NCBI RefSeq assembly: GCF_020892095.1
Contig: NZ_AP024845.1
Location: forward strand, 1,984,001 to 2,048,000
Direction of reading: 5' to 3'
From: Claveliimonas bilis
GTDB lineage: Bacteria > Bacillota > Clostridia > Lachnospirales > Lachnospiraceae
DNA: 64,000 bases
A program made the translations under genes and the position numbers. The number at the start of each line of letters is the position of its first letter. Position 1 is the first letter of the stretch. Shown here piece after piece: positions 27,993-36,294 of the stretch. The notes under the pieces are model-generated. The model was not told the origin of the DNA. It ran no database searches and saw only the letters and a list, made by a program, of their open reading frames with translations.

Positions 27993-28064
27993 GATAAATA
28001 TTTACAAAAAGATTAATATTTGCAAAAAGATTAATATTTGCAAAAAGATTAATATTTGCAAAAA
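27993..28064 (+). repeat. Four tandem 18-bp repeats in the modA leader
   Basis: The unit GATTAATATTTGCAAAAA occurs three times without change (28011-28064) and once with two changes (27993-28010). The array ends just before the ribosome site of modA. It is AT-rich and has no spacer variety, so it is not CRISPR. It could be a regulator-binding array or a replication-slippage tract that tunes expression. Confidence 0.92.
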
Positions 28065-28080
28065 GCAGGGAGGAAAGAGA

Positions 28081-28938
28081 ATGAAAAGGAAAATCGTAAG
28101 TCTTTTGCTGGTATCAGCCATGACGGCAGTTCTGGCAGCAGGATGCGGAAGCAGTGAGGAGAATGCAGATGCATCTGACAGCAGTCAGTCAGAAACTGAG
28201 GCTGATACTCAGGAAGAAGGTCAGGAAGAAAGCGGAGAAGATGAAAAGACGGAAATACTCGTTGCGGCATCAGCCAGCCTGGAATATGCATATGAGGACG
28301 AACTGATTCCTATGTTTGAGGAACAAAATCCGGATATTACAGTGAGCGGAACCTATGACAGCTCCGGAAAACTTCAGACTCAGATTGAAGAAGGAATGGA
28401 AGCGGATGTCTTTATGTCGGCGGCTACAAAACAGATGGATGCCCTGACGGAAGAAGGAATGATCGAAGAAGATTCTGTGACAGATCTACTGGAAAATAAA
28501 ATTGTACTGATCACATCTGCTGATTCACAGTTGGAATTATCTTCTTTTGAAGATATTACAAAGGCGGATACCATTGCCATCGGAGACCCTGCCAGTGTAC
28601 CGGTTGGACAGTATTCAGAGGAAGCTCTGACAAATCTGGGACTGTGGGATCAGGTACTGGCAAAAGCCAGCCTTGGAACGAATGTGACGGAAGTACTGAA
28701 CTGGGTTGCAGAGGGAAGCGCTCAGGCCGGCATTGTATATGCAACAGATGCAGCTACTACAGATAAAGTAAAAGTTGTGGCAGAAGCTCCGGAGGACAGT
28801 CTGGCAGAACCGGCTATTTATCCGGTAGGAATTGTTTCCGCGTCCGAAAATAAAGAGGCGGCAGAGAAATTTGTGAAATTTTTGAAAAGCGATGAGGCAA
28901 TCCAGATATTTGAAGATTACGGATTTATAAAGAGGTAG
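28081..28938 (+). CDS. modA: Molybdate-binding lipoprotein of ABC transporter
   Basis: 285 residues. A lipoprotein signal with lipobox AAGCGSS is followed by an acidic Ser/Glu linker (residues 22-55) and the ModA fold: ILVAASASLEYAYEDELIP, TVSGTYDSSGKLQTQIEEGM, DVFMSAATKQMDAL. It captures molybdate outside the cell. AGGGAGG precedes the start. modB begins two bases after its stop. Confidence 0.94.
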   Translation: MKRKIVSLLLVSAMTAVLAAGCGSSEENADASDSSQSETEADTQEEGQEESGEDEKTEILVAASASLEYAYEDELIPMFEEQNPDITVSGTYDSSGKLQTQIEEGMEADVFMSAATKQMDALTEEGMIEEDSVTDLLENKIVLITSADSQLELSSFEDITKADTIAIGDPASVPVGQYSEEALTNLGLWDQVLAKASLGTNVTEVLNWVAEGSAQAGIVYATDAATTDKVKVVAEAPEDSLAEPAIYPVGIVSASENKEAAEKFVKFLKSDEAIQIFEDYGFIKR

Positions 28939-28941
28939 GAT

Positions 28942-29616
28942 ATGGACTGGTCACCAATTCTGATTTCTGCAAAAACGGCGTCTCTTGCCATTGTGATCAC
29001 GTTTTTTGCCGGGATTTTGGCGGCGTTTCTCGTGGTGAGGATCCGTCATGAAAAATGGAAAATGATATGGGACGGAATTTTGACCCTGCCTCTGGTCCTG
29101 CCGCCGACGGTAGCCGGTTTTTTCCTGCTTTATCTCTTCGGAGTGAAACGGCCTATTGGCCGTTTCTTTCTGGAGTTTTTCGGGGTGAAAATCGCCTTTT
29201 CGTGGGGAGCGACAGTCCTGGCGGCGGTAGTGATTTCTTTTCCTTTGATGTATCGTTCTGCCAGAGGGGCCTTTGAGCAGGTCAATGGCGATCTCATTGA
29301 TGCTGGGCGGACGCTTGGAATGTCGGAATGGAAGATTTTCTGGAAAATCCTGTTTCCCAATGCACTGTCCGGAATTTTATCAGGGGGGATCCTGGCGTTT
29401 GCAAGAGGGCTGGGAGAATTTGGTGCCACGGCAATGATCGCGGGAAATATTGCGGGAAAGACAAGGACCCTGCCGCTGGCTGTGTATTCTGATGTGGCAG
29501 CCGGAAACATGGAGGGAGCGTATCAGTATGTAATTGTGCTGGTGGTGATCTCCTTTCTGGTTGTGACAGGGATGAACTATGTAACATACATTTTCCAGAA
29601 ATTTAACCGGAGGTAG
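28942..29616 (+). CDS. modB: Molybdate ABC transporter permease
   Basis: 224 residues with about five membrane spans. LTLPLVLPPTVAGFFLL and the EAA-type loop DAGRTLGMSEWKIFWKILFP, then GELGEFGATAMIAG-like sequence (ARGLGEFGATAMIAGN), are diagnostic for ModB. It forms the channel for molybdate. It is tightly spaced between modA and modC. Confidence 0.94.
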   Translation: MDWSPILISAKTASLAIVITFFAGILAAFLVVRIRHEKWKMIWDGILTLPLVLPPTVAGFFLLYLFGVKRPIGRFFLEFFGVKIAFSWGATVLAAVVISFPLMYRSARGAFEQVNGDLIDAGRTLGMSEWKIFWKILFPNALSGILSGGILAFARGLGEFGATAMIAGNIAGKTRTLPLAVYSDVAAGNMEGAYQYVIVLVVISFLVVTGMNYVTYIFQKFNRR

Positions 29617-29625
29617 CGGCTGAAG

Positions 29626-30693
29626 ATGAAACAGCTGGAGATCAATTTTCAAAAACAACTGAAACATTACATGCTGGACATGAAAGTTTCCATGAATGGC
29701 GGATGTCTCGGGATCCTGGGGGCGTCCGGCTGCGGGAAAAGTATGACTTTGAAGGCGGTAGCCGGGATCGTGCGTCCGGATCACGGAAGAATTGCCACGG
29801 AAAAAACAGTGTTTTACGACAGTGAGAAAAAGATCGATCTATCTCCACAGAAACGGAAGGTAGGCTATCTGTTTCAAAATTATGCATTATTTCCCAATAT
29901 GACAGTAGAAGAAAATATTATGGCCGGCATACAGGGGAAAAAGGCGGAAAAAGAGCAGAAAGCCGCCGGGTTGATGGAACAGTTCCAGCTTAGCGGATTG
30001 GAGAAACAATATCCGACTCGGCTTTCAGGAGGACAGCAGCAGAGGACGGCTTTGGCAAGAATACTGGCCAGCGAACCGGATATTCTGCTTTTGGATGAGC
30101 CGTTTTCCGCTATGGACAGCTATTTAAAGGAAGAACTTCAGCTGGAAATGCAAAGGCGGATTCGGAATTTTGCAGGATGCACCATTTTAGTGAGCCATGA
30201 CAGAGATGAAATTTATCGGCTGTGTACGGATACGATGATTATGGAAAAAGGGAAAAATGTGATCACTGACAATACAAAAGCACTGTTTGAAAATCCCAGG
30301 AAAGTAGTGGCTGCCAGATTGACCGGATGCAAAAATATCTCACAGATAGAAAAAAGAGGACAGTTTCAGGTCTATGCAAAAGACTGGGGGATTTCTCTTT
30401 GGACGGCAGAACCTGTTTCGGAAAAAACAGCGTATATCGGAGTGCGGGCCCATGATATCCTGCCGGCAGCAGGCAAGTCGAGGGAAGGCGGAGCAGAAGG
30501 GGAAAACCAAGTCAACCGTTTTCCTGTACTGCCGGTGGAGCAGTCCGAGACGCCCTTTGAACAGACGATTATTTTTAAGGCGGATCAACAGGCGGAGAAA
30601 GGATTGTGGATGAAAAGTGAGCGGGGCGGCTGCCGGATTCCGGAGGCTGTGACAATTGCTCCGGAGAGACTTCTTCTCCTGGAAGAAAATTAA
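29626..30693 (+). CDS. modC: Molybdate ABC transporter ATPase
   Basis: 355 residues. Walker A GASGCGKSM (about 31), signature RLSGGQQQRTALAR, Walker B ILLLDEPFSAMD and switch VSHDRDE are all intact. The C-terminal 100 residues look like a diverged TOBE/MOP-type region (AYIGVRAHDI), known to bind molybdate in ModC. It starts ten bases after modB. Confidence 0.93.
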   Translation: MKQLEINFQKQLKHYMLDMKVSMNGGCLGILGASGCGKSMTLKAVAGIVRPDHGRIATEKTVFYDSEKKIDLSPQKRKVGYLFQNYALFPNMTVEENIMAGIQGKKAEKEQKAAGLMEQFQLSGLEKQYPTRLSGGQQQRTALARILASEPDILLLDEPFSAMDSYLKEELQLEMQRRIRNFAGCTILVSHDRDEIYRLCTDTMIMEKGKNVITDNTKALFENPRKVVAARLTGCKNISQIEKRGQFQVYAKDWGISLWTAEPVSEKTAYIGVRAHDILPAAGKSREGGAEGENQVNRFPVLPVEQSETPFEQTIIFKADQQAEKGLWMKSERGGCRIPEAVTIAPERLLLLEEN

Positions 30694-30706
30694 AAAGGTG
30701 AAAAGA

Positions 30707-31072
30707 ATGGATAAAAAAGAAGAAAGCCGGAAATTCAGGCCTGTGGTTAAATTGCAGGTCTGCACAGATGAACCTGTGTTTGGACCGGGACTGATAAAAC
30801 TTTTAGAACACCTGGAAGAAAGCGGTTCTATGAAAGAAGCCTGTCAGAAAATGGAAATGTCTTACAGCAAAGGCTGGAAAATCATAAACCGAGCAGAAAG
30901 AGAGCTTGGGACCCCGCTGCTGATCCGCCATCAGGGAGGCAGAAGCGGAGGAAAATGCGAGATAACCGCAGAAGGAAAAACGCTGATGGAGAAGTATCGT
31001 GCTATGGAAGCGGAAGTGAAAATGTGTGCCCGTGCTTCGTTTGAACGGTGGTTTGGCGAATTGGTGACGTAA
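30707..31072 (+). CDS. ModE-type winged-helix regulator without molybdate domain
   Basis: 121 residues, matching the N-terminal DNA-binding domain of ModE: GPGLIKLLEHLEESGSMKEA, MSYSKGWKIINRAERELG, LLIRHQGGRSGGKCEITAEG. The molybdate-binding MOP domains are absent, so molybdate sensing would need another partner or it only binds DNA. The start at 30707 has AAAAAGGTG upstream. It is the last gene of the molybdate operon, and its TAA stop is supplied by the left end of the repeat element that follows. Confidence 0.88.
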   Translation: MDKKEESRKFRPVVKLQVCTDEPVFGPGLIKLLEHLEESGSMKEACQKMEMSYSKGWKIINRAERELGTPLLIRHQGGRSGGKCEITAEGKTLMEKYRAMEAEVKMCARASFERWFGELVT

Positions 31073-31277
31073 CACTTTTCATATAAACTACGTGTCAGCT
31101 TATGTATAACCCTGTGTAAAACTGCCAACTACGGTGTGTAAAATTGAAATTCCACATAAAACAACTGCGAGAAGCCCTGTCCTTTTTTGATTATTTTCAA
31201 AAAAGGACAGGGCTTCTCGCAGTTTTACACACCGTTTACCGCAAGTTGGCACGTAGTAAAGTTTAAAAGTGTTACGT
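31067..31277. repeat. 211-bp MITE-like element with inverted ends (repeat copies B and C)
   Basis: Both ends carry the 27-bp core of the dispersed repeat (31067-31093 and, inverted, 31251-31277). Inside each, 16 bp away, is a 15-bp GTGTAAAA-type repeat (31110-31124 and 31220-31234), and in copy B a second one at 22-bp pitch (31132-31146). The centre is a perfect 26-bp inverted repeat. The element lies between two convergent genes, and each takes its TAA stop from the outer edge of a core. No coding capacity is seen. Confidence 0.8.
31163..31224. terminator. Strong bidirectional hairpin between convergent genes
   Basis: A perfect 26-bp stem with a 10-base loop; each arm ends in six T or A next to the loop, and the stem contains GAGAAGCCCTGTCC. 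Position between convergent genes suggests it stops transcription in both directions, although the T-runs are inside the stem rather than after it. Confidence 0.7.
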
Positions 31278-33074
31278 CTCCATTTTCAACTTCTTCCACA
31301 GTGTACTGCGGCTGATTCCCAGCCGTTTGGCGGCTTTTGTCTGATTCATGCTTTCTTCTTTCAATACGAGATCGATCACATCTTTTGTGATGCCATCCAA
31401 TGTCTGGTTCAGATTCAGGCGGGTATCCCTCGAAGCATTGCTTTTTGAAGGCCCCAGATGAGAGAGGATGGACTGTACATTTTCGGCGGTAATAAACTGG
31501 CTGTTGGACTGGATAACAAGTTGTTTCAGTACGGTTTGAAATTGTGAGATCCCGTACTGCCAGTGATGTTCTTCCAGAAGTTTCAGGGCTTCAGGCTCAA
31601 ATCCGGCAATTTGGATGGGAAGTTCCTGGTTCAGGCTGTTCAAGTAAGAGCGGGCGATAGATACGATCAGTTCCGGCTTGTGATTAATAGAAGGAAGCTG
31701 GATCGTAAAGCCGGAGATCAGATAGCTTAAATTTTGTGAAAACTGGTTGGCGGCAATAAGGTCCCCCATGTCTCCTGTAAAAGTACAGATGACTTTGTGG
31801 CGGGATGTCAGTTCCAGATTTTCCAGGTAATAGGTGAAGAGGTTCTGCAGTGTGGGGGACAGCGCGTTCAGGTTTTTAAATAGTATGGTATAGTTATTTT
31901 CAAAGAGAGGAGAACGCTCATCTTTGAATAATTTATCACATTGTTTGGCGTTTAAATGGTAGCAGTCCACTTCAATAAGCGGATTTGAGGTGTAGGGGCT
32001 GGCGGCGTAAAGTCCGTAGGAGAAAATAGTCCTTCCGCTGCCCGGGCTTCCGCAGACAACAACAGGAGTTTTGCCGGACATGACGCTTTGGTTTTTCTCC
32101 CAGTAATCCCGATGGATCGGATTTCCCTTAATGAGCGGAAGAAAGGTCTTTGCGGTATCATAATCCATAGCTTTCCAGAATTGCGTCTGCGCAAACACAA
32201 GGGGAATCGATTCTGAAACATGGAAAAGGTAGTAAGGAGAATCGTCATAGTATAATACCTCTCCGGTTGCTTTCCAGGCGGAATCTGAATTAGTAATAAT
32301 AAATTTAATATGGTCGTGGATATGCAGTTTAGGAATCCGCGCAGCGAGATCGTCGTGGATCCGGTCTTTGTAGTTTGAAGTGAATAACGAGGAGAAAATC
32401 AGTTCGCTGTTTTGGTTGAAGATAGCCAGAGACAGGGAGGATTTTTCCACTACTTCTTTATAGAAACCGGATTCCAGGAGGATCTTGCGGCGCATTTCGC
32501 ATAATTCAACTGCGTCTGAAACAGCTTTTCTCATGCTTTCCGGGCCTGTTGTGACAAGTACGGAATCCACGTTCAGCTTTTTGGCGCAGTGGACACAGGC
32601 TCCGTCCCCTACGAAGAGCTGGATGTGCTCGTCATAATAAAGTGTATTCATAAGTTCCTCCATTTCATCAGTTGTTTTGGGAGCCGGAGGAACGAGAATT
32701 TCTGTTTGATAATTTAACAATTTGCACAGGAAATGGATGTCGTCGCACAGATCAAAGTAGCTGACAAAGGCAATTCGTTTCTGCGTGGTGAGCATGGCAA
32801 GCTGCAGTGCCCGGAGAATATCGAAGCTGGAAAAGTCAACATTGATAACCGGAACGGAAGATATTTCCTGAATGAGACGTCCGGATCTTCCGCGGCATAC
32901 AATAGCTTCGTATTTGGAGAGGTCAAGCGTGCTGAGTAAGGCCTCGGTTTCGTATAAGGTTGCAGAGTAAATATCTGCCTCCACATCATCTCTTTTCTGT
33001 ATTTCCTGCAGGAAAAAGTTCTGAAAGCCTTTAAATGGTGCAATTGCCAGCAAACGGTATTTTTCTTTTTTCAT
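31272..33074 (-). CDS. PrpR-type regulator, likely controls the tetronate operon
   Basis: About 600 residues. The N-terminal part is a PrpR_N-type sensor domain (to about 190), then a PAS-like region, an AAA+ domain with Walker A variant GSPGSGRT (about 341) and a Fis-type helix-turn-helix at the end (MNQTKAAKRLGISRSTLWKKL). The GAFTGA loop that contacts sigma-54 is not visible, so it may act differently from classical sigma-54 activators. The start at 33074 has AGGAGGG upstream. It is divergent from the PPC/LtnD/TRAP/OtnK/OtnC operon, the expected target. Confidence 0.85.
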   Translation of the reverse strand: MKKEKYRLLAIAPFKGFQNFFLQEIQKRDDVEADIYSATLYETEALLSTLDLSKYEAIVCRGRSGRLIQEISSVPVINVDFSSFDILRALQLAMLTTQKRIAFVSYFDLCDDIHFLCKLLNYQTEILVPPAPKTTDEMEELMNTLYYDEHIQLFVGDGACVHCAKKLNVDSVLVTTGPESMRKAVSDAVELCEMRRKILLESGFYKEVVEKSSLSLAIFNQNSELIFSSLFTSNYKDRIHDDLAARIPKLHIHDHIKFIITNSDSAWKATGEVLYYDDSPYYLFHVSESIPLVFAQTQFWKAMDYDTAKTFLPLIKGNPIHRDYWEKNQSVMSGKTPVVVCGSPGSGRTIFSYGLYAASPYTSNPLIEVDCYHLNAKQCDKLFKDERSPLFENNYTILFKNLNALSPTLQNLFTYYLENLELTSRHKVICTFTGDMGDLIAANQFSQNLSYLISGFTIQLPSINHKPELIVSIARSYLNSLNQELPIQIAGFEPEALKLLEEHHWQYGISQFQTVLKQLVIQSNSQFITAENVQSILSHLGPSKSNASRDTRLNLNQTLDGITKDVIDLVLKEESMNQTKAAKRLGISRSTLWKKLKMET

Positions 33075-33190
33075 AATTTCAACCCTCCTTATGGTTAAAA
33101 AATAAACAATAATAGCTTTGTCTATATTATAACATACAATAGAAAAATAAAAAATAAGTAAAAACGTACAAAAATAAAACAGTAAAATTA

Positions 33191-33219
33191 TTGAATGGTG
33201 AAAAAATAAAACATATAAT
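33191..33219 (+). promoter_or_regulatory. Promoter of the tetronate operon
   Basis: TTGAAT (33191-33196) and TATAAT (33214-33219), 17-base spacing. The AT-rich region around it repeats AAAATAAAACA twice (near 33171 and in the spacer), a possible operator. This is a sigma-70 type promoter, which fits a regulator without the GAFTGA loop. Confidence 0.75.
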
Positions 33220-33262
33220 AGGCCCATAAACAAACGAAACACAATTTAAGGAGGAACAAAAA

Positions 33263-33739
33263 ATGTCAGAAGTAAGAGTAAATTATGCATGTGGAACACC
33301 GGGGAAAATGATTGCGGCAAGAATCCTGCCAGGGACAGACCTGCTGACCGGATTAGAAGAAATTTGTAATAAAAATGGTGTGAAATATGGAGCAGTAAAC
33401 TGCTTCGGAAGTTTTTCCGCTGCTGGTTATATGTATTTAGTGCCAATGGATGCAAAGGTTGGAGCAGGCTACGGTGATGTGATCAAAAAGGACGGACCTA
33501 TTGAATTTCTTTCCGGAACCGGAATTATCACACAGACAGATAAAGGAGTAACAGAGCTTCATTTCCACGGAACAATGTGTGATAAAGAAGGAACTGTATT
33601 CGGAGGTCACATTGTAAAAGGACAGTGCCCGGTACTGACAACAGTTGACGTTGTGATCCAGGAAGCTACAGGTGTGGAAATGATCCGTAAGTATGATGAA
33701 GAAACGGACCTTACACAGGTATTTGTAGAAGAGAAATAA
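33263..33739 (+). CDS. PPC (DUF296) domain protein
   Basis: 158 residues. AARILPGTDLLTGLEEICNK, the GAVNCFGSFSAAGYMYLV region, LHFHGTMCD and FGGHIVKGQCPV match the PPC/DUF296 fold, found in AT-hook plant proteins and as stand-alone bacterial proteins that bind metal through His residues. It is the first gene of the tetronate operon, AAGGAGG before the start. Its role there is unknown; a regulatory or ligand-binding part is possible. Confidence 0.85.
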   Translation: MSEVRVNYACGTPGKMIAARILPGTDLLTGLEEICNKNGVKYGAVNCFGSFSAAGYMYLVPMDAKVGAGYGDVIKKDGPIEFLSGTGIITQTDKGVTELHFHGTMCDKEGTVFGGHIVKGQCPVLTTVDVVIQEATGVEMIRKYDEETDLTQVFVEEK

Positions 33740-33765
33740 AGCAGCAAAGGAGAAGGGAACAAGCG

Positions 33766-34668
33766 ATGAGAAAATATGATAAGGTAGGATTGATCGGACT
33801 TGGTGTTATGGGATACGGCATGGCACTTAATTTGATAAAAGCAGGCTACACATTAGTTGCATGTGATGTAAATAAAGAAAGGATTAAAATGATCCCGGAT
33901 CAGGACAAAGTGATCGCAGTAGACCATCCCTGTGAGGTGCTGGAACATACAAATACAGTGATCACGATGCTGCCAAATTCTCCCCATGTATTAGAAGTAC
34001 TGGAAGGAGAGCAGGGACTTTTAAGCGGCGAGATTCCGGAAGACCTTTTTGTCATTGATATGAGCAGCATTTCTCCTGATGTAACAAAAGAGATTGGAAA
34101 GAAGCTGGAGGAAAAGGGAGTAAAATTCCTGGATGGTCCGGTAAGCGGCGGACAGTCCGGTGCCATGAACGGTGCATTAACGATCATGGTGGGTGGAAAA
34201 GCAGAAGATTTAGAGGATGCGATGCCTTTGTTCCAGGCAGTCGGGAAAAATATTATCCATTGTGGAGAATGTGGCGCCGGACAGGTTGTAAAGGTAGTCA
34301 ATCAGCTTATGTCTGCGATTAACCTGATCAGTATGTCCGAAGCCTTTACATTAGGAACGAAAGCTGGAGTAGATCCGGAAATCATGATGAATGTCATTAA
34401 AGGCGGATCAGGAAGATGCTGGGCGGTAGAAGACAGAATGCCTCAGATTCTGAAAGGCAATTTTGATCCTGGATTTACCATCAATCTGCATACCAAAGAC
34501 ATCAAATTGGCAGTGGATATGGCGAAAAATATGAATCTTCCATTATATGCTACCAACCTTGTGGCAGAATTATTTAAGACAGCGCAAGTAAAAGGATATG
34601 GTATGAATGACAACTGTGCAATTATCAAACTATATGAAGAACTGGCGGGGGTTGAAGTGAGAAAATAG
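33766..34668 (+). CDS. ltnD: L-threonate/tetronate dehydrogenase, beta-hydroxyacid dehydrogenase family
   Basis: 300 residues. NAD motif IGLGVMGYGMALNLIKAGY, substrate block FLDGPVSGGQSGA, and catalytic lysine in GAGQVVKVVNQLM are all present. By sequence alone it could also be a tartronate semialdehyde reductase. Because OtnK and OtnC homologues and a TRAP transporter are in the same operon, it most likely oxidises L-threonate or D-erythronate at C2 to a 2-oxo-tetronate, later 3-oxo. The exact stereoisomer is not resolved. Confidence 0.85.
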   Translation: MRKYDKVGLIGLGVMGYGMALNLIKAGYTLVACDVNKERIKMIPDQDKVIAVDHPCEVLEHTNTVITMLPNSPHVLEVLEGEQGLLSGEIPEDLFVIDMSSISPDVTKEIGKKLEEKGVKFLDGPVSGGQSGAMNGALTIMVGGKAEDLEDAMPLFQAVGKNIIHCGECGAGQVVKVVNQLMSAINLISMSEAFTLGTKAGVDPEIMMNVIKGGSGRCWAVEDRMPQILKGNFDPGFTINLHTKDIKLAVDMAKNMNLPLYATNLVAELFKTAQVKGYGMNDNCAIIKLYEELAGVEVRK

Positions 34669-34699
34669 CTGCTTCGCCGCATGTGAGAGGAGAAAGACT

Positions 34700-35728
34700 T
34701 TGAGAAAAAAGATATGGAGAAGCGTTGTCTGTCTTATGATGGTTGCTCTCCTGCTTGTGGGATGTGGGTCAGCAGGAAGCGGTGAAGAGGGATCGGATGA
34801 GAAATATCCCGAGATGAAACTTCTGCTGTCCACAACCGTAAGCGAGCAGTCAAATGCAACGCTTGTCGCGAAAATGTTTGCGGAAGAGATAGATAAGGCG
34901 ACTGACGGCAATATCGAAGTAGCGGTTTACTCCAGCGATCAGCTGTCTGGAGGAAATATGTCGAAAGGCGTGGAGATGCTCACACAGGGAGCAATTGACT
35001 GCGCGTTTGAACCGGTAGATGTTATGGCCGTTTTGGATAATAGATTGTATGCGTTGAGCCTCCCCTGGATTTTTGATTCCTATGAAGAAGCAGAAGAGTG
35101 TCTTAATGGGGAGGGCAGAGAATTTATCAGGTCCTGCCTTGAGAAGAAAGATCTGGAGACCCTGGGATTTATTCACAATGGTTTCCGTCAGCTGACAAAC
35201 AGCAGTCATGAAGTGACGAAACCGGAGGATCTGGAGAACCTGAAACTTCGTGTTCCTGGCGGTGATGTTTTTATGGAGTTCTTTTCAGCGCTGGGGGCAG
35301 ATCCTGTATCCATGAGTTTCAGCGAACTGTTTACAGCTCTTCAGCAGGGAACAGTAGATGGACAGGAGAATGGATTTGACCTGATTACATCCAATAAGTT
35401 TTATGAAGTACAGGATTATGTGACAAACTGGAATTACAGTTATGGCGCGTTTGCTCTGGTGTTCAGCAGCGATACCTGGAATGAACTGAATGAAGATACT
35501 CAGCAGCTTTTGCAGGAAACAGCGGAAAAAGTATGTAAGATCGGCTGTGAAAATGTTGTAAACAATGAAGAACAACAGAAACAGGAAATCGAGGACTATG
35601 GCTGCCAGATTGTAGAGCTGACGGATGAGGAAATACAGGCATTTCAAGACAAACTGGGAGATTACTACAAAGAGATGAAAACTCGATATGGGGAAGAGGC
35701 TTGGGAAGCGTTCAATGTTGAGTATTAA
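34700..35728 (+). CDS. TRAP transporter solute-binding lipoprotein (DctP type)
   Basis: 342 residues. A TTG start follows AGGAGAAAGACT; the signal ends in a lipobox LLVGCGS. The body matches DctP: GFIHNGFRQLTNSSHEV, LRVPGGDVFMEFF, and ELFTALQQGTVDGQENG. It binds a carboxylate substrate, probably a four-carbon sugar acid, and hands it to the DctQM membrane proteins. A large hairpin separates it from dctQ. Confidence 0.93.
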   Translation: MRKKIWRSVVCLMMVALLLVGCGSAGSGEEGSDEKYPEMKLLLSTTVSEQSNATLVAKMFAEEIDKATDGNIEVAVYSSDQLSGGNMSKGVEMLTQGAIDCAFEPVDVMAVLDNRLYALSLPWIFDSYEEAEECLNGEGREFIRSCLEKKDLETLGFIHNGFRQLTNSSHEVTKPEDLENLKLRVPGGDVFMEFFSALGADPVSMSFSELFTALQQGTVDGQENGFDLITSNKFYEVQDYVTNWNYSYGAFALVFSSDTWNELNEDTQQLLQETAEKVCKIGCENVVNNEEQQKQEIEDYGCQIVELTDEEIQAFQDKLGDYYKEMKTRYGEEAWEAFNVEY

Positions 35729-35744
35729 ACTGGAAAGGTCAGAT

Positions 35745-35789
35745 AGCGGGAACGCCAGGCTGCTGGAACAGTCTGGCGTTCCCGCTTTT
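35745..35789 (+). terminator. Intra-operon hairpin between dctP and dctQ
   Basis: A perfect 14-bp stem (AGCGGGAACGCCAG with CTGGCGTTCCCGCT) with a 14-base loop and a short T-run. It should stop some transcripts or protect the upstream mRNA from decay, giving more binding protein than membrane protein. Confidence 0.8.
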
Positions 35790-35811
35790 ATAAATGGAGG
35801 AGGTCCTGGAA

Positions 35812-36294
35812 GTGAAAATCTTAGATAAGATTGTTGTGAAAATTGAAGATTATGTATGTATTGTGACATTTGTCATTATGCTTACTTTAACCTTTGTAAA
35901 TGTAGTGTCCAGATTTGCTCTGCATATGGCGCTTTCATTTACAGAAGAAATTGTAACTGGGCTGTTTGTGATTGCTTCTCTGGCAGGGACATCTGTGGCA
36001 GTCCGCAATCAGTCCCATCTTGGACTGGATTTTGTAATTGGGTTTATGCCCAGAAAGGTTCAGAAAGTGTTGGCTATTGTAGCGACAATACTGGCAATTA
36101 TTATGTGCGGCGTTATGTTTTACTATGGAGTTTTGATGGTGCGTCAGGAAATGTTTCTGGAACAGGTAACATCAACGATGCAGTGGCCGGAATGGATTTA
36201 CGGCATGACAGTTCCGGTGGGAGCGGGGATCCTGGTACTCCGGTACGTGATCGGTCTTGTCAGTCAGCTGAAAAAGTGGAAGGAGGAAGAATAG
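35812..36294 (+). CDS. TRAP transporter small permease (DctQ type)
   Basis: 160 residues with four membrane spans; LTFVNVVSRFAL and SFTEEIVTGLFVIASLAG are DctQ features. A GTG start at 35812 is preferred because GGAGGAGG is eight bases upstream; an ATG at 35794 precedes that site. Its stop is followed at once by dctM. Confidence 0.9.
   Translation: MKILDKIVVKIEDYVCIVTFVIMLTLTFVNVVSRFALHMALSFTEEIVTGLFVIASLAGTSVAVRNQSHLGLDFVIGFMPRKVQKVLAIVATILAIIMCGVMFYYGVLMVRQEMFLEQVTSTMQWPEWIYGMTVPVGAGILVLRYVIGLVSQLKKWKEEE

Noticed and set aside
27993-28064. CRISPR array in front of modA
   Set aside because: Units are contiguous without spacers and only 18 bp long; no cas genes nearby.
22100-28080. Moco riboswitch in front of moaC or modA
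   Set aside because: Leaders are short and AT-rich and show none of the conserved Moco-motif stems.
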